A DNA stretch of 64,000 bases from JBCCFK01 sp965262315 (lineage in GTDB: Bacteria; Actinomycetota; Acidimicrobiia; Acidimicrobiales; UBA8592). Of this stretch, positions 49,785 through 58,445 are shown piece by piece. The notes below the pieces were generated by a model. It saw nothing but the letters and a program-made list of their open reading frames with translations. It did not search any database and had not been told where the DNA came from. The stretch covers positions 1-64,000 of the forward strand of contig CBDHFJ010000027.1 in assembly GCA_965262315.1 (NCBI GenBank), given 5' to 3'. Position numbers and translations under genes: made by a program. Position 1 is the first letter of the stretch. Each line of letters opens with the position of its first letter.

Positions 49785-51041
49785 GTGATCGACCTACGCA
49801 GACTTCGCGACGAGCCCGACTATCGCCAAGGGGCCGTGAACAAGGGTGCCTCCGCGGATTCCATCGACGATCTGCTCGATTTGGACGGTACCCGGCGCGA
49901 GATCCAGCTGAAGGTCGAGGAGGCGAGGGCCCGATCCAACGCCGCGTCGAAGGAGATCGGCAAGGCGGACCCGGCCGAGCGCGAGGCCAAGATCGCGGCG
50001 GCCGGCGAGATCAAGGCGGAGCTACAGGCACTGGAAGCCGAGCTCACCGCCGCCAGCCAGGCAGCCGACGCGGCCGCCCTCCAGATGCCCAATCCGGCCA
50101 CCGAGAGCAGTCCGGTCGGCGGTGAGGACGACTTCGTGGTCGTCCTCACGGACGGCGAGCCCACCGAGGCGCCGCCCATGGACCATGCCGAGTACGGCGA
50201 GTTCATGGGCTGGATCGAGACCGAGAAGGCGGCCCAGAACATGGGCAGTCGGTTCGCGTATCTGAAGGGTGAGGCGGTCCTGCTCGAGTTCGCCCTGGTC
50301 CAGTGGACGATGGCGAAGCTGGTGGCCAAGGGGTTCACCCCTGTGGTGACCCCGGTGCTGGTGCGCGAGGAGATGATGGTCGAAGCCGGGTTCTTCCCGA
50401 CGGACCGGAACCAGGTGTACGAGCTCGGCGAAGACGACCTCTTCCTGATCGGGACCAGCGAGGTCGCGCTCGCGGGCCTCCATCGAGGCGATCGACTCGA
50501 CGCGGCACAGCTTCCGGCACGGTACGCCGGCTTCTCGTCGTGCTTCCGGCGCGAGGCCGGGACCTATGGCAAGGACACCCGGGGCATCTTCCGCGTGCAC
50601 CAGTTCGACAAGGTCGAGATGTTTTCGTGGTGCGGCGCCGACGACTCGTGGGACGAGCTCGAGTTCCTGCGCGGCGTCGAGCAGGAGATCATCGGCGAGC
50701 TCGGCTTTCCGTACCGCGTGATCGACGTGGCCACGGGCGACCTCGGAGCGGCAGCGGCGAAGAAGTACGACTGCGAGGTCTGGCTGCCCTCAGAGGGCCG
50801 GTACCGCGAGTTGACGAGCACCTCGAACTACACCGACTACTCGGCTCGACGCCTGAAGACCCGGGTGAAGGGCGACGACGGGACCGACCTCGCCCACACG
50901 TTGAACGGCACGGCCTGTGCGATCGGGCGCACGCTCGTCTTCATGATGGAGCACTGCCAGCAAGCCGACGGCTCGTTCGTCGTGCCCGAGGTCCTGCGTC
51001 CGTTCTGCGGCCTCGACGTGATCCAGCCGCCGGCGTCGTGA
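49785..51041 (+). CDS. serS: Seryl-tRNA synthetase
   Basis: Charges tRNA-Ser. 418 aa. The N-terminal coiled-coil arm (RRLRDEPDYRQ, KVEEARARSNAASKEIG) is followed by the class II core: LVREEMMVEAGFFPTD, motif 2 FRREAGTYGKDTRGIFRVHQ, motif 3 NGTACAIGRTLVFMMEH. GTG start. Overlapped at its stop by the cyclotransferase gene. Confidence 0.96.
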   Translation: MIDLRRLRDEPDYRQGAVNKGASADSIDDLLDLDGTRREIQLKVEEARARSNAASKEIGKADPAEREAKIAAAGEIKAELQALEAELTAASQAADAAALQMPNPATESSPVGGEDDFVVVLTDGEPTEAPPMDHAEYGEFMGWIETEKAAQNMGSRFAYLKGEAVLLEFALVQWTMAKLVAKGFTPVVTPVLVREEMMVEAGFFPTDRNQVYELGEDDLFLIGTSEVALAGLHRGDRLDAAQLPARYAGFSSCFRREAGTYGKDTRGIFRVHQFDKVEMFSWCGADDSWDELEFLRGVEQEIIGELGFPYRVIDVATGDLGAAAAKKYDCEVWLPSEGRYRELTSTSNYTDYSARRLKTRVKGDDGTDLAHTLNGTACAIGRTLVFMMEHCQQADGSFVVPEVLRPFCGLDVIQPPAS

Positions 51042-51391
51042 CCGAACCCCCAATCGATCACCGCCTCGTCGCCTACGGGACACTCCAGCCCGGTGAGCCC
51101 AACTTCCATGTCGTCGAGCCGCTCGGCGGCTCGTGGCGCCAGGTGCGGGTGCGGGGACACGTCGGCACGTCCAGTTGGCGCGAGTATCAAGGGCTCCCCG
51201 CGTTCACCCCGGACCCCGACGCAGAACCGCTCGAGGTGTGGTTGCTCGAGACCGAGGCGCTGGCAACGGCCTGGCCGGACCTCGACGAGTTCGAGGGACC
51301 CGGCTACCGACGGGTCGCCGTGCCGATGTGGGACCCCAGCGGGAGTCCACTGGGCGAGGGCTGGATCTACCAGGCCCTCGACCCGGACTGA
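51038..51391 (+). CDS. Gamma-glutamylcyclotransferase-like protein
   Basis: 117 aa GGCT fold: LVAYGTLQPGEPN at the N-terminus (substrate loop), LEVWLLETEALATAWPDLDEFEGPGYRR with the expected acidic active-site Glu. The substrate is unknown in Actinobacteria, which lack glutathione; it may act on other gamma-glutamyl compounds. GTG start overlaps the serS stop. Confidence 0.85.
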   Translation: MTEPPIDHRLVAYGTLQPGEPNFHVVEPLGGSWRQVRVRGHVGTSSWREYQGLPAFTPDPDAEPLEVWLLETEALATAWPDLDEFEGPGYRRVAVPMWDPSGSPLGEGWIYQALDPD

Positions 51392-51397
51392 GTCCGA

Positions 51398-52288
51398 TCA
51401 GGCCTCCGACGGTGCGGGGCCGGCAGCCTCGAACTCGGCCCGCACCTCTTCGTAGGTGAGGGGCTCGGTCTCGACCAGCGCCAACTCGCGGTCGCTCTTG
51501 TCGGCGCCGTGCCATTGGAAGAAGCGCACGACGATCCACGACCACAGGTAGATGCCGCCGCCGAGCTTCATGATCACGCCGGCGAGCTGCTGGTCGTTGG
51601 TGGCGCTGATGCCCCATACCCGCACACCGTGGTCGTAGGCCTCGTAGATGATGCCTTCGGCGAAGGTCAGGAAGCCCGCCGGGACGGTGGGGATCACCGA
51701 CATCAGGAACAGATAGACGATCTGGCCTGGATTCGACAGGCGGAGCTCCGGCACCGGACCGATCACCGGGACCCACATCATCATGGCCGTCGTGAACACC
51801 AGGAAGTGCACGAGGTAGTGGAACGGACCGTTGTCGAGGCTGGTGTTGACGACCGACGTGAGGTGCGAGACCGCGATGACGACGTTGAAGGCCACCCCGG
51901 CGACGACGGGATGCGAGAGTCGTCGGGCCCACACGCCGGCGCGGCCATCGCTCGACATCACGAGCCGGGCCAGCCACTCGGGGGTGGCCACCAGCAGCAG
52001 TGGCGGCACCACCATGGAGATGAGGAAGTGCTGGACCATGTGCGCGGAGTAGAGGTACTCCTCGGAGATGTCGTGCATCGGCCAGTCCGACGCGATCCAC
52101 AACAACACGATCGCGGCGACGTAGGCCACCGTGTTGCGCCGGGTCACGACCGGCTCGCCCGGCGGGACGGCATGGGGTGCGATGACGCGCACCGCGTACC
52201 ACGCGAGGGCGACCGCGCCGATCACGAGCATCCACACCTCGGGGTGCGGCTGCCAGCGCCAGATGTCGGTGTCAGCGGCGAGGATCAT
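51398..52288 (-). CDS. ctaG: Cytochrome c oxidase assembly protein CtaG (caa3 type)
   Basis: 296 aa, about seven to eight transmembrane helices. VMLVIGAVALAWYAVRVIAP, then YSAHMVQHFLISMVVPPLLL with conserved histidines, and LVHFLVFTTAMMMWVPVIGP are typical of the caa3-CtaG family implicated in copper delivery to the CuB site. It is the last gene of the oxidase block on this strand. The C-terminal soluble tail is acidic. Confidence 0.9.
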   Translation of the reverse strand: MILAADTDIWRWQPHPEVWMLVIGAVALAWYAVRVIAPHAVPPGEPVVTRRNTVAYVAAIVLLWIASDWPMHDISEEYLYSAHMVQHFLISMVVPPLLLVATPEWLARLVMSSDGRAGVWARRLSHPVVAGVAFNVVIAVSHLTSVVNTSLDNGPFHYLVHFLVFTTAMMMWVPVIGPVPELRLSNPGQIVYLFLMSVIPTVPAGFLTFAEGIIYEAYDHGVRVWGISATNDQQLAGVIMKLGGGIYLWSWIVVRFFQWHGADKSDRELALVETEPLTYEEVRAEFEAAGPAPSEA

Positions 52289-52339
52289 CGTGGGCAGTCT
52301 CCCATCTCATCCCCCCGGTTGTCGTGGCGTCGGCCGAGC

Positions 52340-52762
52340 TCAGTGCTCGGCGTGGTCACCGCCCTGCCAAGCCCAGAGCAGCCAGACCGATGCGATGATC
52401 GGGGGCACGGCCAGCAGCATCACCTTGGCGACCACGTGCCAGTCGGGCAGCCAGTCCATCGTGAACGCGAACACGCCGTACACCGGCCACGCCAGTATCA
52501 AACCGGCCGCGATGAACTTGGTGAAGATCGCGTTGTCGTACTTGAGGTGCATGAAGTACGCCGCGACGAGCACGAACTTCAGGACCATCAACACACAGAG
52601 GGTGAGGATCAGCAGCCACTCGGGCGCCTGGTGCACCGACTCGAAGTAGGTGAACACCTCGATGGCGGTCAGGATGCCGAGCCAGATGGCGATCTTGATG
52701 TACTCCCAGTCCGAGACGTGGCTCTGGTGCCCGGTGTCGGGAGCGTGATCGGTTGCGGTCAT
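52340..52762 (-). CDS. ctaF: Cytochrome c oxidase subunit IV
   Basis: 140 aa, three transmembrane helices of the prokaryotic subunit IV family (YIKIAIWLGILTAIEVFTYF, LCVLMVLKFVLVAAYFMHL). The N-terminal Ala/His-rich stretch is cytoplasmic. A stabilising accessory subunit of the aa3 oxidase; ctaE ends 10 bp upstream. Confidence 0.88.
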   Translation of the reverse strand: MTATDHAPDTGHQSHVSDWEYIKIAIWLGILTAIEVFTYFESVHQAPEWLLILTLCVLMVLKFVLVAAYFMHLKYDNAIFTKFIAAGLILAWPVYGVFAFTMDWLPDWHVVAKVMLLAVPPIIASVWLLWAWQGGDHAEH

Positions 52763-52771
52763 CGCGATCTC

Positions 52772-53377
52772 CTACTGCGGGAACAGGTAGACGATGGTGA
52801 AGATGACGATCCACACCACGTCGACGAAGTGCCAGTACAGCCCGATGATCTCGAGCTTCTCGGACTGTTGCGGTCCCAGCTTCCCCCGGACCGACTGGAT
52901 GTACATCGCCATCAACATGATGATGCCGAGCGAGACGTGGACCCCGTGGAATCCGGTCAGGGTGAAGAACGCCGAACCGAACAGGTTGGTGGTGTAGCCC
53001 AGGCCCTCGCGGTAGAACGCCGTGAACTCGTACACCTGCCCGCCGACGAAGACGGCGCCGAGCAGGGCCGTCGTCAGCAGCCAGATCTGGTTGCGACGGA
53101 TGTCGTTGCGCTGGAGTGCGGTGATGGCGAGCACCACCGTCAACGAGCTCATGAGCAGCACGAACGACGACACCGACGTGAACGGGATGTCGAAGACGTC
53201 GTCGGGCCCGATGTCGTCGGGCCCGATCCGGCCCTTGTTCAAGAGGTAGACCGAGATCAGACCGCCGAAGAGCAGGCAGTCCGAGCCCAGGAAGACCCAC
53301 ATGCCCAGCTTCTCGTGGGAGATGCCGAGCGTCGTCGCATGATCGTCGTGCTCGTGGGCGATCGCCGCGTCAGCCAT
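52772..53377 (-). CDS. ctaE: Cytochrome c oxidase subunit III
   Basis: 201 aa, five predicted transmembrane helices (the five-helix actinobacterial form). GMWVFLGSDCLLFGGLISVY, FTLTGFHGVHVSLGIIML and YWHFVDVVWIVIFTIVYLFP contain the conserved Glu and His residues of subunit III. The start overlaps the ctaD stop by 8 bp, so they are coupled. Confidence 0.94.
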   Translation of the reverse strand: MADAAIAHEHDDHATTLGISHEKLGMWVFLGSDCLLFGGLISVYLLNKGRIGPDDIGPDDVFDIPFTSVSSFVLLMSSLTVVLAITALQRNDIRRNQIWLLTTALLGAVFVGGQVYEFTAFYREGLGYTTNLFGSAFFTLTGFHGVHVSLGIIMLMAMYIQSVRGKLGPQQSEKLEIIGLYWHFVDVVWIVIFTIVYLFPQ

Positions 53378-55565
53378 CGCTGCTCACCTCCGCGGGATGG
53401 GTGTTCGCAAGGGAGAAGCCGGCCGCTTCGGCGGACTCAGGCGAGTCGAACCAGACCTCGGCGACCGTGGCGCCGTAGTTCCGGCTGTCGGGTCGGTGGT
53501 ACAGCATCGAGTCGTCGTTGCCCTTGATGTCATAGCCGTCGGGCTGGCTGCCGTCGTCGAGCGGCGCGTGGGAGCCGGGCCCGAACGGGTGCAGACCGTC
53601 GTCGTCGTGGCCACCGTGGCCGTGGTCGTCGGCGTCGGGGTCGTCGACGGGCTCGAGGACCCAGCCGAAGATGCCGAAGCCGGTGAGGAGGCCACCGACG
53701 ACGCAGAGCCACAGGTTGTAGATCAGGCCATAGCCGATGATCGGCAGGCCGAGGGCCGCGATCATGGGCATGTAGGACGGCGAGGGCAGGTGCACGTTGG
53801 TGTTCGACCCGTCCTGGGTGACCTCTTCGAGCGGCGCCCGACGCACGACCCGGCCACTCTCGTCACGACCCCACTTGCGGTGCCAGAAGTCGTCGAGCTT
53901 CTCGACGTGGGGCGTCTCGTCGAAGTTGTGCTCCGGCGTCGGCGACGCCACCATCCACTCGAGCGAGCGGGCGTCCCACGGGTCGGGCCCGGGGTCGGGC
54001 AGCTTGCCCGCCTTGTGGGCCCGCCAGCTGACCACGATGTTGATCACGAAGATCAGGGTGGCGAGGGCGATGATGAACGACCCGATGGTGGCGATCAGGT
54101 TCCAGAAGTTGAAGCCCTGGCCGTCGCTGTAGGTCTGGATGCGGCGGCTCATGCCCTGGAGCCCCAGCACGTGCATGGGTCCGAAGGTCAGGTTGAAGCC
54201 GATGAGCATGGTCCAGAAGTTGACCTTGCCCCACGTCTCGTTGAGGAAGTAGCCGAACATCTTCGGCCACCAGAAGTAGAAGCCACCGAAGAAGCCGAGG
54301 ATGATGCCACCGAAGATCACATAGTGGAAGTGGGCCACGATGTAGTACGTGTCGGTCTGCTGGGTGTCGGCCGCCGCCAACGAGTGGGTGACGCCCGACA
54401 GACCGCCGATGGTGAACATGGCCACGACCGCCGATGCGAAGAGCATGGCGGTGGTGAATCTCAATCTGCCGCCCCACATCGTGGCCAACCAGTTGAGGAT
54501 CTTCACACCGGTCGGGACCGCGATGAACATGGTGGACACGCTGAAGGCGGCCACCGACAGCGGACCCATGCCCGAGGCGAACATGTGGTGCGCCCACACA
54601 CCCCAGCCCATGAAGCCGATGATGGCGCCGGCGAAGACCATGAACGGGTAGCCGAAGATCGGCTTGCGGCTGAAGGTGGGGATGATCTCGGAGATCACGC
54701 CGAAGCTGGGCAGGATCAGGATGTAGACCTCGGGGTGGCCGAAGATCCAGAACAGGTGCTGCCACAGCAGGGGGTCGGCGCCCTCGGCCACGTTGAAGAA
54801 GTTCGAGTCGAACAGCCGGTCGAACATCAGCAGGAACAGGGCCACCGAGATGACCGGCATGGCGAACAGCAGCAGGAACTGGGTGACCAGGAGCATCCAG
54901 GTCAGCACCGGCATCTTCATCAGCGTCATGCCGGGTGCCCGCATGTTCAGGGTGGTGACGATCAGGTTGATCGCGCCGACCAGTGAGGCGATACCGGTGA
55001 TCTGGAGGCCGATCGAGAAGTAGTCGAGGCCGTTGCTGGGCGAGAACGCGACACCGGTGTTCGGCGCGTAGGCGAACCAGCCGCCGTCGGGGGCGTTCTC
55101 CCACCAGCCGCCGATGAACATCGACGACACCACGAAGAGTCCACCGAACAGGAAGACCCAGAAGCTGAACGCGTTGAGGCGTGGGAAGGCGACGTCTCTC
55201 GCGCCGATCTGGAGCGGCAGGAGGTAGTTGGCGAACGCGGCGCCCAGCGGGATCGCCACCAGGAACAGCATCACCACGCCGTGCATCGTGTACACCTGGT
55301 TGTAGGTGTCGGCGCTCAGCACGTTGCCGTCGGGAACCGCGAGCTGGAGGCGGATGAACAGCGCGTAGATGCCGCCGAGGACGAAGAAGAGGATGCCGGC
55401 CGCGCCGTACATGATGCCGATCTTCTTGTGATCGACGGTGAACAGCCAGCTCTTCCAGCCGGTGCTGCCCTGCGGTCGGGTGAACCCGCCGAGCGGACGA
55501 TCGACGGTCTCCTCGACGTCGCCGGCTTCGAGCTCGAGCGGCTCTTCGCGTTCGATGATCGCCAT
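53370..55565 (-). CDS. ctaD: Cytochrome c oxidase subunit I (aa3), with C-terminal extension
   Basis: 731 aa. All metal ligands are present: heme a His in YTMHGVVM, CuB/His-Tyr HPEVYIL, CuB HH in VWAHHMF, and heme a3/heme a HFH in IVAHFHYV. Catalytically competent. After residue about 575 there is an extra soluble and membrane segment resembling a fused subunit IV, then an Asp/His-rich stretch (DDHGHGGHDDD) and a final 50-residue module (GYDIKGNDDSMLYHRPDS, AEVWFDSPESAEAAGF). That module resembles a tag seen at the C-termini of some actinobacterial ribosomal proteins. ATG at 55565. Confidence 0.95.
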   Translation of the reverse strand: MAIIEREEPLELEAGDVEETVDRPLGGFTRPQGSTGWKSWLFTVDHKKIGIMYGAAGILFFVLGGIYALFIRLQLAVPDGNVLSADTYNQVYTMHGVVMLFLVAIPLGAAFANYLLPLQIGARDVAFPRLNAFSFWVFLFGGLFVVSSMFIGGWWENAPDGGWFAYAPNTGVAFSPSNGLDYFSIGLQITGIASLVGAINLIVTTLNMRAPGMTLMKMPVLTWMLLVTQFLLLFAMPVISVALFLLMFDRLFDSNFFNVAEGADPLLWQHLFWIFGHPEVYILILPSFGVISEIIPTFSRKPIFGYPFMVFAGAIIGFMGWGVWAHHMFASGMGPLSVAAFSVSTMFIAVPTGVKILNWLATMWGGRLRFTTAMLFASAVVAMFTIGGLSGVTHSLAAADTQQTDTYYIVAHFHYVIFGGIILGFFGGFYFWWPKMFGYFLNETWGKVNFWTMLIGFNLTFGPMHVLGLQGMSRRIQTYSDGQGFNFWNLIATIGSFIIALATLIFVINIVVSWRAHKAGKLPDPGPDPWDARSLEWMVASPTPEHNFDETPHVEKLDDFWHRKWGRDESGRVVRRAPLEEVTQDGSNTNVHLPSPSYMPMIAALGLPIIGYGLIYNLWLCVVGGLLTGFGIFGWVLEPVDDPDADDHGHGGHDDDGLHPFGPGSHAPLDDGSQPDGYDIKGNDDSMLYHRPDSRNYGATVAEVWFDSPESAEAAGFSLANTHPAEVSSDG

Positions 55566-55644
55566 CAGGCGCTCCTGGTCGTGTCAGGGGACGTGGCGGC
55601 GGCGGCCACCAGTCGGCAAACGGGTCGGCGGACGGTGTCGAGCA

Positions 55645-56952
55645 TCAGTCGAGGCTCAACAGGTAGTCGGTGAGGGCGTCGATGTCGCCCTCGGTGAGGT
55701 TCAGGTTGGGCATGCCACGAGCCTGCTCGGGCTGGGCGTTGGGCTTCTCGGCGGGTGCGTTGCGCAGCCAGGCCTCGAGCACCGATCGGAAGTGCGGGCT
55801 GCCGGGCAGGTCGTTGTAGCCGCCGGCCTCGGAGATCTCCTGGGCCTCGGGGTACAGCTCGAAGAAGGAGCCGGCGTAGCTCGAGCGGGTGGCGAAGTGG
55901 GTCAGGTTGGGCGCAGCACCAGCGGTGAGGTTGCCGTCTTCGAGGTGCATGCCCTGGCCGAGCGTGCCGTCGGTGAGGTCCCGGTAGTCCTCGAGGCTGC
56001 CGTACATCTCCAGGTCGTCGGCCTCGTTCTCGCCGTCGCCGTCCCGGTCACGGTCGGTCACGCCGAAGACGACGTGGCAGCGTGCACACTGCTGCAGGAA
56101 CACCTGCTGGCCCTCGTAGTTGGCGTCACCCTCGACGAGTGGCGTGCGGTCCGTCATCTGGTTGTCGACCCAGGCGGCGAAGTCCGCGTCCTCCATGGCG
56201 ATGGTGTACATGCGCATGTAGGCGTGGGAGAGGCCGCAGAACTCGGTGCACTGGCCGGCGAAGCGGCCGACCTCGTTGGACTGGATGGTCCACGGATGGA
56301 CACGGCCCGGTGCGGCGTCCTTCTTGCCGTTGAGACGTGGGATCCAGAAGCTGTGGATGACGTCTCGGGACGTGGTGTAGATCTGCACGTCCTGGAGCAC
56401 CGGGATCACCATGTCGTTGGCGGTCACGATGTCGGGCGGGGTGTCGGTGTTGCCGTCGAGGTGGTACTGGTACTCCCACCACCACTGGTGGCCGACCACC
56501 ATGATCTCCATGTCGGGGTAGCTGGCCCCGGGCGGCGCGGCGTCGACGTCGTCGAGCTCGAGCAGGAACGACAGGCTGTAGACCGCGATCACCAGCATGA
56601 TGACGGTCGGCAGGATGGTCCAGCCGATCTCGAGGTTGAAGTTGCCGTGGGTCTGCTCGGGGAATTCCTCGTCGGCGTAGTCACCGGCGAAGACCTCGTC
56701 ATCGGGACCGGGCTTGGGCACGCGGTAGCGCCAGGCGATGTAGGCGAAGCCGCCGAAGACCAGGGCGAAGATGACCGTGGCGGCCCAGAACACCCCGGTG
56801 AAGAGGGTGTCGATGTCCTCGGCCTTGCGGCCGGCGGGATCGAGGGTGTCGAGCGGGGCGTTGCTGGCGCAGCCGGCGAGCACCAACAGGCCGAGCCCGA
56901 GGGCGCCCCACCGCAGGGCGCGAGAACCGGTCTTGGGGCTGGGAGTCGTCAT
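55645..56952 (-). CDS. ctaC: Cytochrome c oxidase subunit II fused to a c-type cytochrome
   Basis: 435 aa. Lipobox VLAGCAS, two transmembrane helices, then the CuA cupredoxin: HSFWIPRL and QCTEFCGLSHAYMRM supply His, two Cys, Glu, His and Met. The last 150 residues carry one c-type heme site (CARCH) with a distal Met region (RGMPNLNLT), so electrons can enter without a separate cytochrome c, as in caa3 oxidases. The TlpA/CcdA pair elsewhere could mature this heme. Ends 79 bp before ctaD. Confidence 0.94.
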   Translation of the reverse strand: MTTPSPKTGSRALRWGALGLGLLVLAGCASNAPLDTLDPAGRKAEDIDTLFTGVFWAATVIFALVFGGFAYIAWRYRVPKPGPDDEVFAGDYADEEFPEQTHGNFNLEIGWTILPTVIMLVIAVYSLSFLLELDDVDAAPPGASYPDMEIMVVGHQWWWEYQYHLDGNTDTPPDIVTANDMVIPVLQDVQIYTTSRDVIHSFWIPRLNGKKDAAPGRVHPWTIQSNEVGRFAGQCTEFCGLSHAYMRMYTIAMEDADFAAWVDNQMTDRTPLVEGDANYEGQQVFLQQCARCHVVFGVTDRDRDGDGENEADDLEMYGSLEDYRDLTDGTLGQGMHLEDGNLTAGAAPNLTHFATRSSYAGSFFELYPEAQEISEAGGYNDLPGSPHFRSVLEAWLRNAPAEKPNAQPEQARGMPNLNLTEGDIDALTDYLLSLD

Positions 56953-57803
56953 CCTTGTGCACCCTCCTCGGAGTGCTCACCGTCTTCGCTGTGGTCCTCG
57001 CCGTGTTCGCCGTGTTCCTCACCGAGGTGATGGAACTCACGCTCGCCGATGGAGGCCGAGACGACGCCGCCGGCGATGGCGGCGATCGCGCCGAACGCCA
57101 GGACGCCGGCGATGATGTTCTTGTTCGGCTTCTCCCAGAGGGCGATGGCGATCGCTCCCAAGAAGATCACGGCCGAGGCGATGGTGGCCACCCACACGGC
57201 CCATTCCTTCGAAACCGTCAGGAAGACCCGGGAAGCGGCGATGACCAGACCGGCGATGCCGATGGTCCCGAGCACCGGGAGCTCGATCGGCGACATGATG
57301 CGATTGCGCAGTTCCCTGTTGGCCTCGGGGTCGCCGGTGGCCCGGTCGGCCCAAGCGGCCATCATCCACTCGAAGGTGGCCGCCACGATGATCAGCAGGC
57401 CGATCACGAAGAAGGCGTTGTGCGTGACCAGCCCGATGATGAGCACACCCACGCCGAACGCACCGATGATCGGCCAGTAGCTCGGCGGCGTCTCCCGCTG
57501 GGCCTCGGGCAGCTCGCCGCCGGCGAGCTCGGCGACGGCGTCGGGGTCTGCGTCACGGTAGGCGACCAGCATGATGGCGATGAACGCGGCAGCCACGGCG
57601 AACAGCAGCAACACCACGTAGCCGACGTGGTCGCCGATGCCACCCTTCCAGCCGAGGCTCAGGCCACCGACCCACGCTTCGGCGTCGATGAAGCCGAGAT
57701 AGTCGGTGTCGCCGTCGCTGTTGGACGAGACGCCGTACACGAACATGCCCACGATGGCTGCCATCGTGAAGCCGAAGAAGAGGCGGAAGCCGGGAGTGGA
57801 CAT
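56949..57803 (-). CDS. Multi-spanning membrane protein of the oxidase cluster, unknown
   Basis: 284 aa with about seven hydrophobic segments, in the pattern of actinobacterial oxidase accessory subunits (VLLLFAVAAAFIAIMLVAYRD; SYWPIIGAFGVGVLIIGLV). The C-terminus is a His/Glu-rich tail (HHLGEEHGEHGEDHSEDGEH) that may bind metal. It overlaps the ctaC start (4 bp). I do not recognise a named family; it is probably a structural or copper-handling subunit by position. Confidence 0.7.
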   Translation of the reverse strand: MSTPGFRLFFGFTMAAIVGMFVYGVSSNSDGDTDYLGFIDAEAWVGGLSLGWKGGIGDHVGYVVLLLFAVAAAFIAIMLVAYRDADPDAVAELAGGELPEAQRETPPSYWPIIGAFGVGVLIIGLVTHNAFFVIGLLIIVAATFEWMMAAWADRATGDPEANRELRNRIMSPIELPVLGTIGIAGLVIAASRVFLTVSKEWAVWVATIASAVIFLGAIAIALWEKPNKNIIAGVLAFGAIAAIAGGVVSASIGEREFHHLGEEHGEHGEDHSEDGEHSEEGAQG

Positions 57804-57851
57804 CAGCAGATCCGAATCTGGGTTGCGGTCATGGCAATCGGTTTCCTTGGC

Positions 57852-58445
57852 TCACTTGGCGATGAAGACGCCGATCCAGAGGACGAAGTAGATGCCGGTC
57901 ATGACGTACCACCAGATGGCAGCGGCCACGATGCCGTCGGTCTGGTTGCTCGAGTACTGCCCGGCGAGGGCTCGGAAGCCCATGAGGGCGAGGAAGATCA
58001 TGCCGACGATGACCATGACCATGAACGAGATGCTCAAGGTGTAGATCAGCGTGGCGGCGCGGCTCTCGTCGGCCACGAGGCCCATCTGCACGAACTGCCA
58101 GCCGCTCTGGACGAGGACCATGGCGCCGAAGGCGAGCGACGTGCCGATGGCCAGCAGGGCGTGGGGCCGGTCGTCGCGGGCGATCGAGTAGACGGCCCAC
58201 TGGACCACGGCGCACCCGATGATCAGGGTCCACATGATCATGCCGGGAGGCGTCAGCTCGATGCGGGCGTCGCCCGGGATCCACTCCTGGCCGGCGTTGC
58301 GGAACTGCGCCCGCTGCTGGAAGTAGACGCCGAACAGGCCGGCGAAGTACATGATGACGCCGGCGACCGCGAAGCCGGTGCCGACGAGGATGTTGCGCCC
58401 GCGGACCCGGGGAGCAGCGGGGAGCCCGGTGGTGGTGGCGGCCAT
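57852..58445 (-). CDS. Second cytochrome c oxidase subunit III-like protein
   Basis: 197 aa, five hydrophobic segments: GTGFAVAGVIMYFAGLFGVYF, MIMWTLIIGCAVVQWAVYSI, SISFMVMVIVGMIFLALMGF, IWWYVMTGIYFVLWIGVFIAK. It is a distant subunit III homologue, different from CtaE. Its start overlaps the stop of the ligand-less subunit I paralogue, so the two probably form a pair. The conserved acidic residues of helix III are not obvious. Confidence 0.75.
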   Translation of the reverse strand: MAATTTGLPAAPRVRGRNILVGTGFAVAGVIMYFAGLFGVYFQQRAQFRNAGQEWIPGDARIELTPPGMIMWTLIIGCAVVQWAVYSIARDDRPHALLAIGTSLAFGAMVLVQSGWQFVQMGLVADESRAATLIYTLSISFMVMVIVGMIFLALMGFRALAGQYSSNQTDGIVAAAIWWYVMTGIYFVLWIGVFIAK

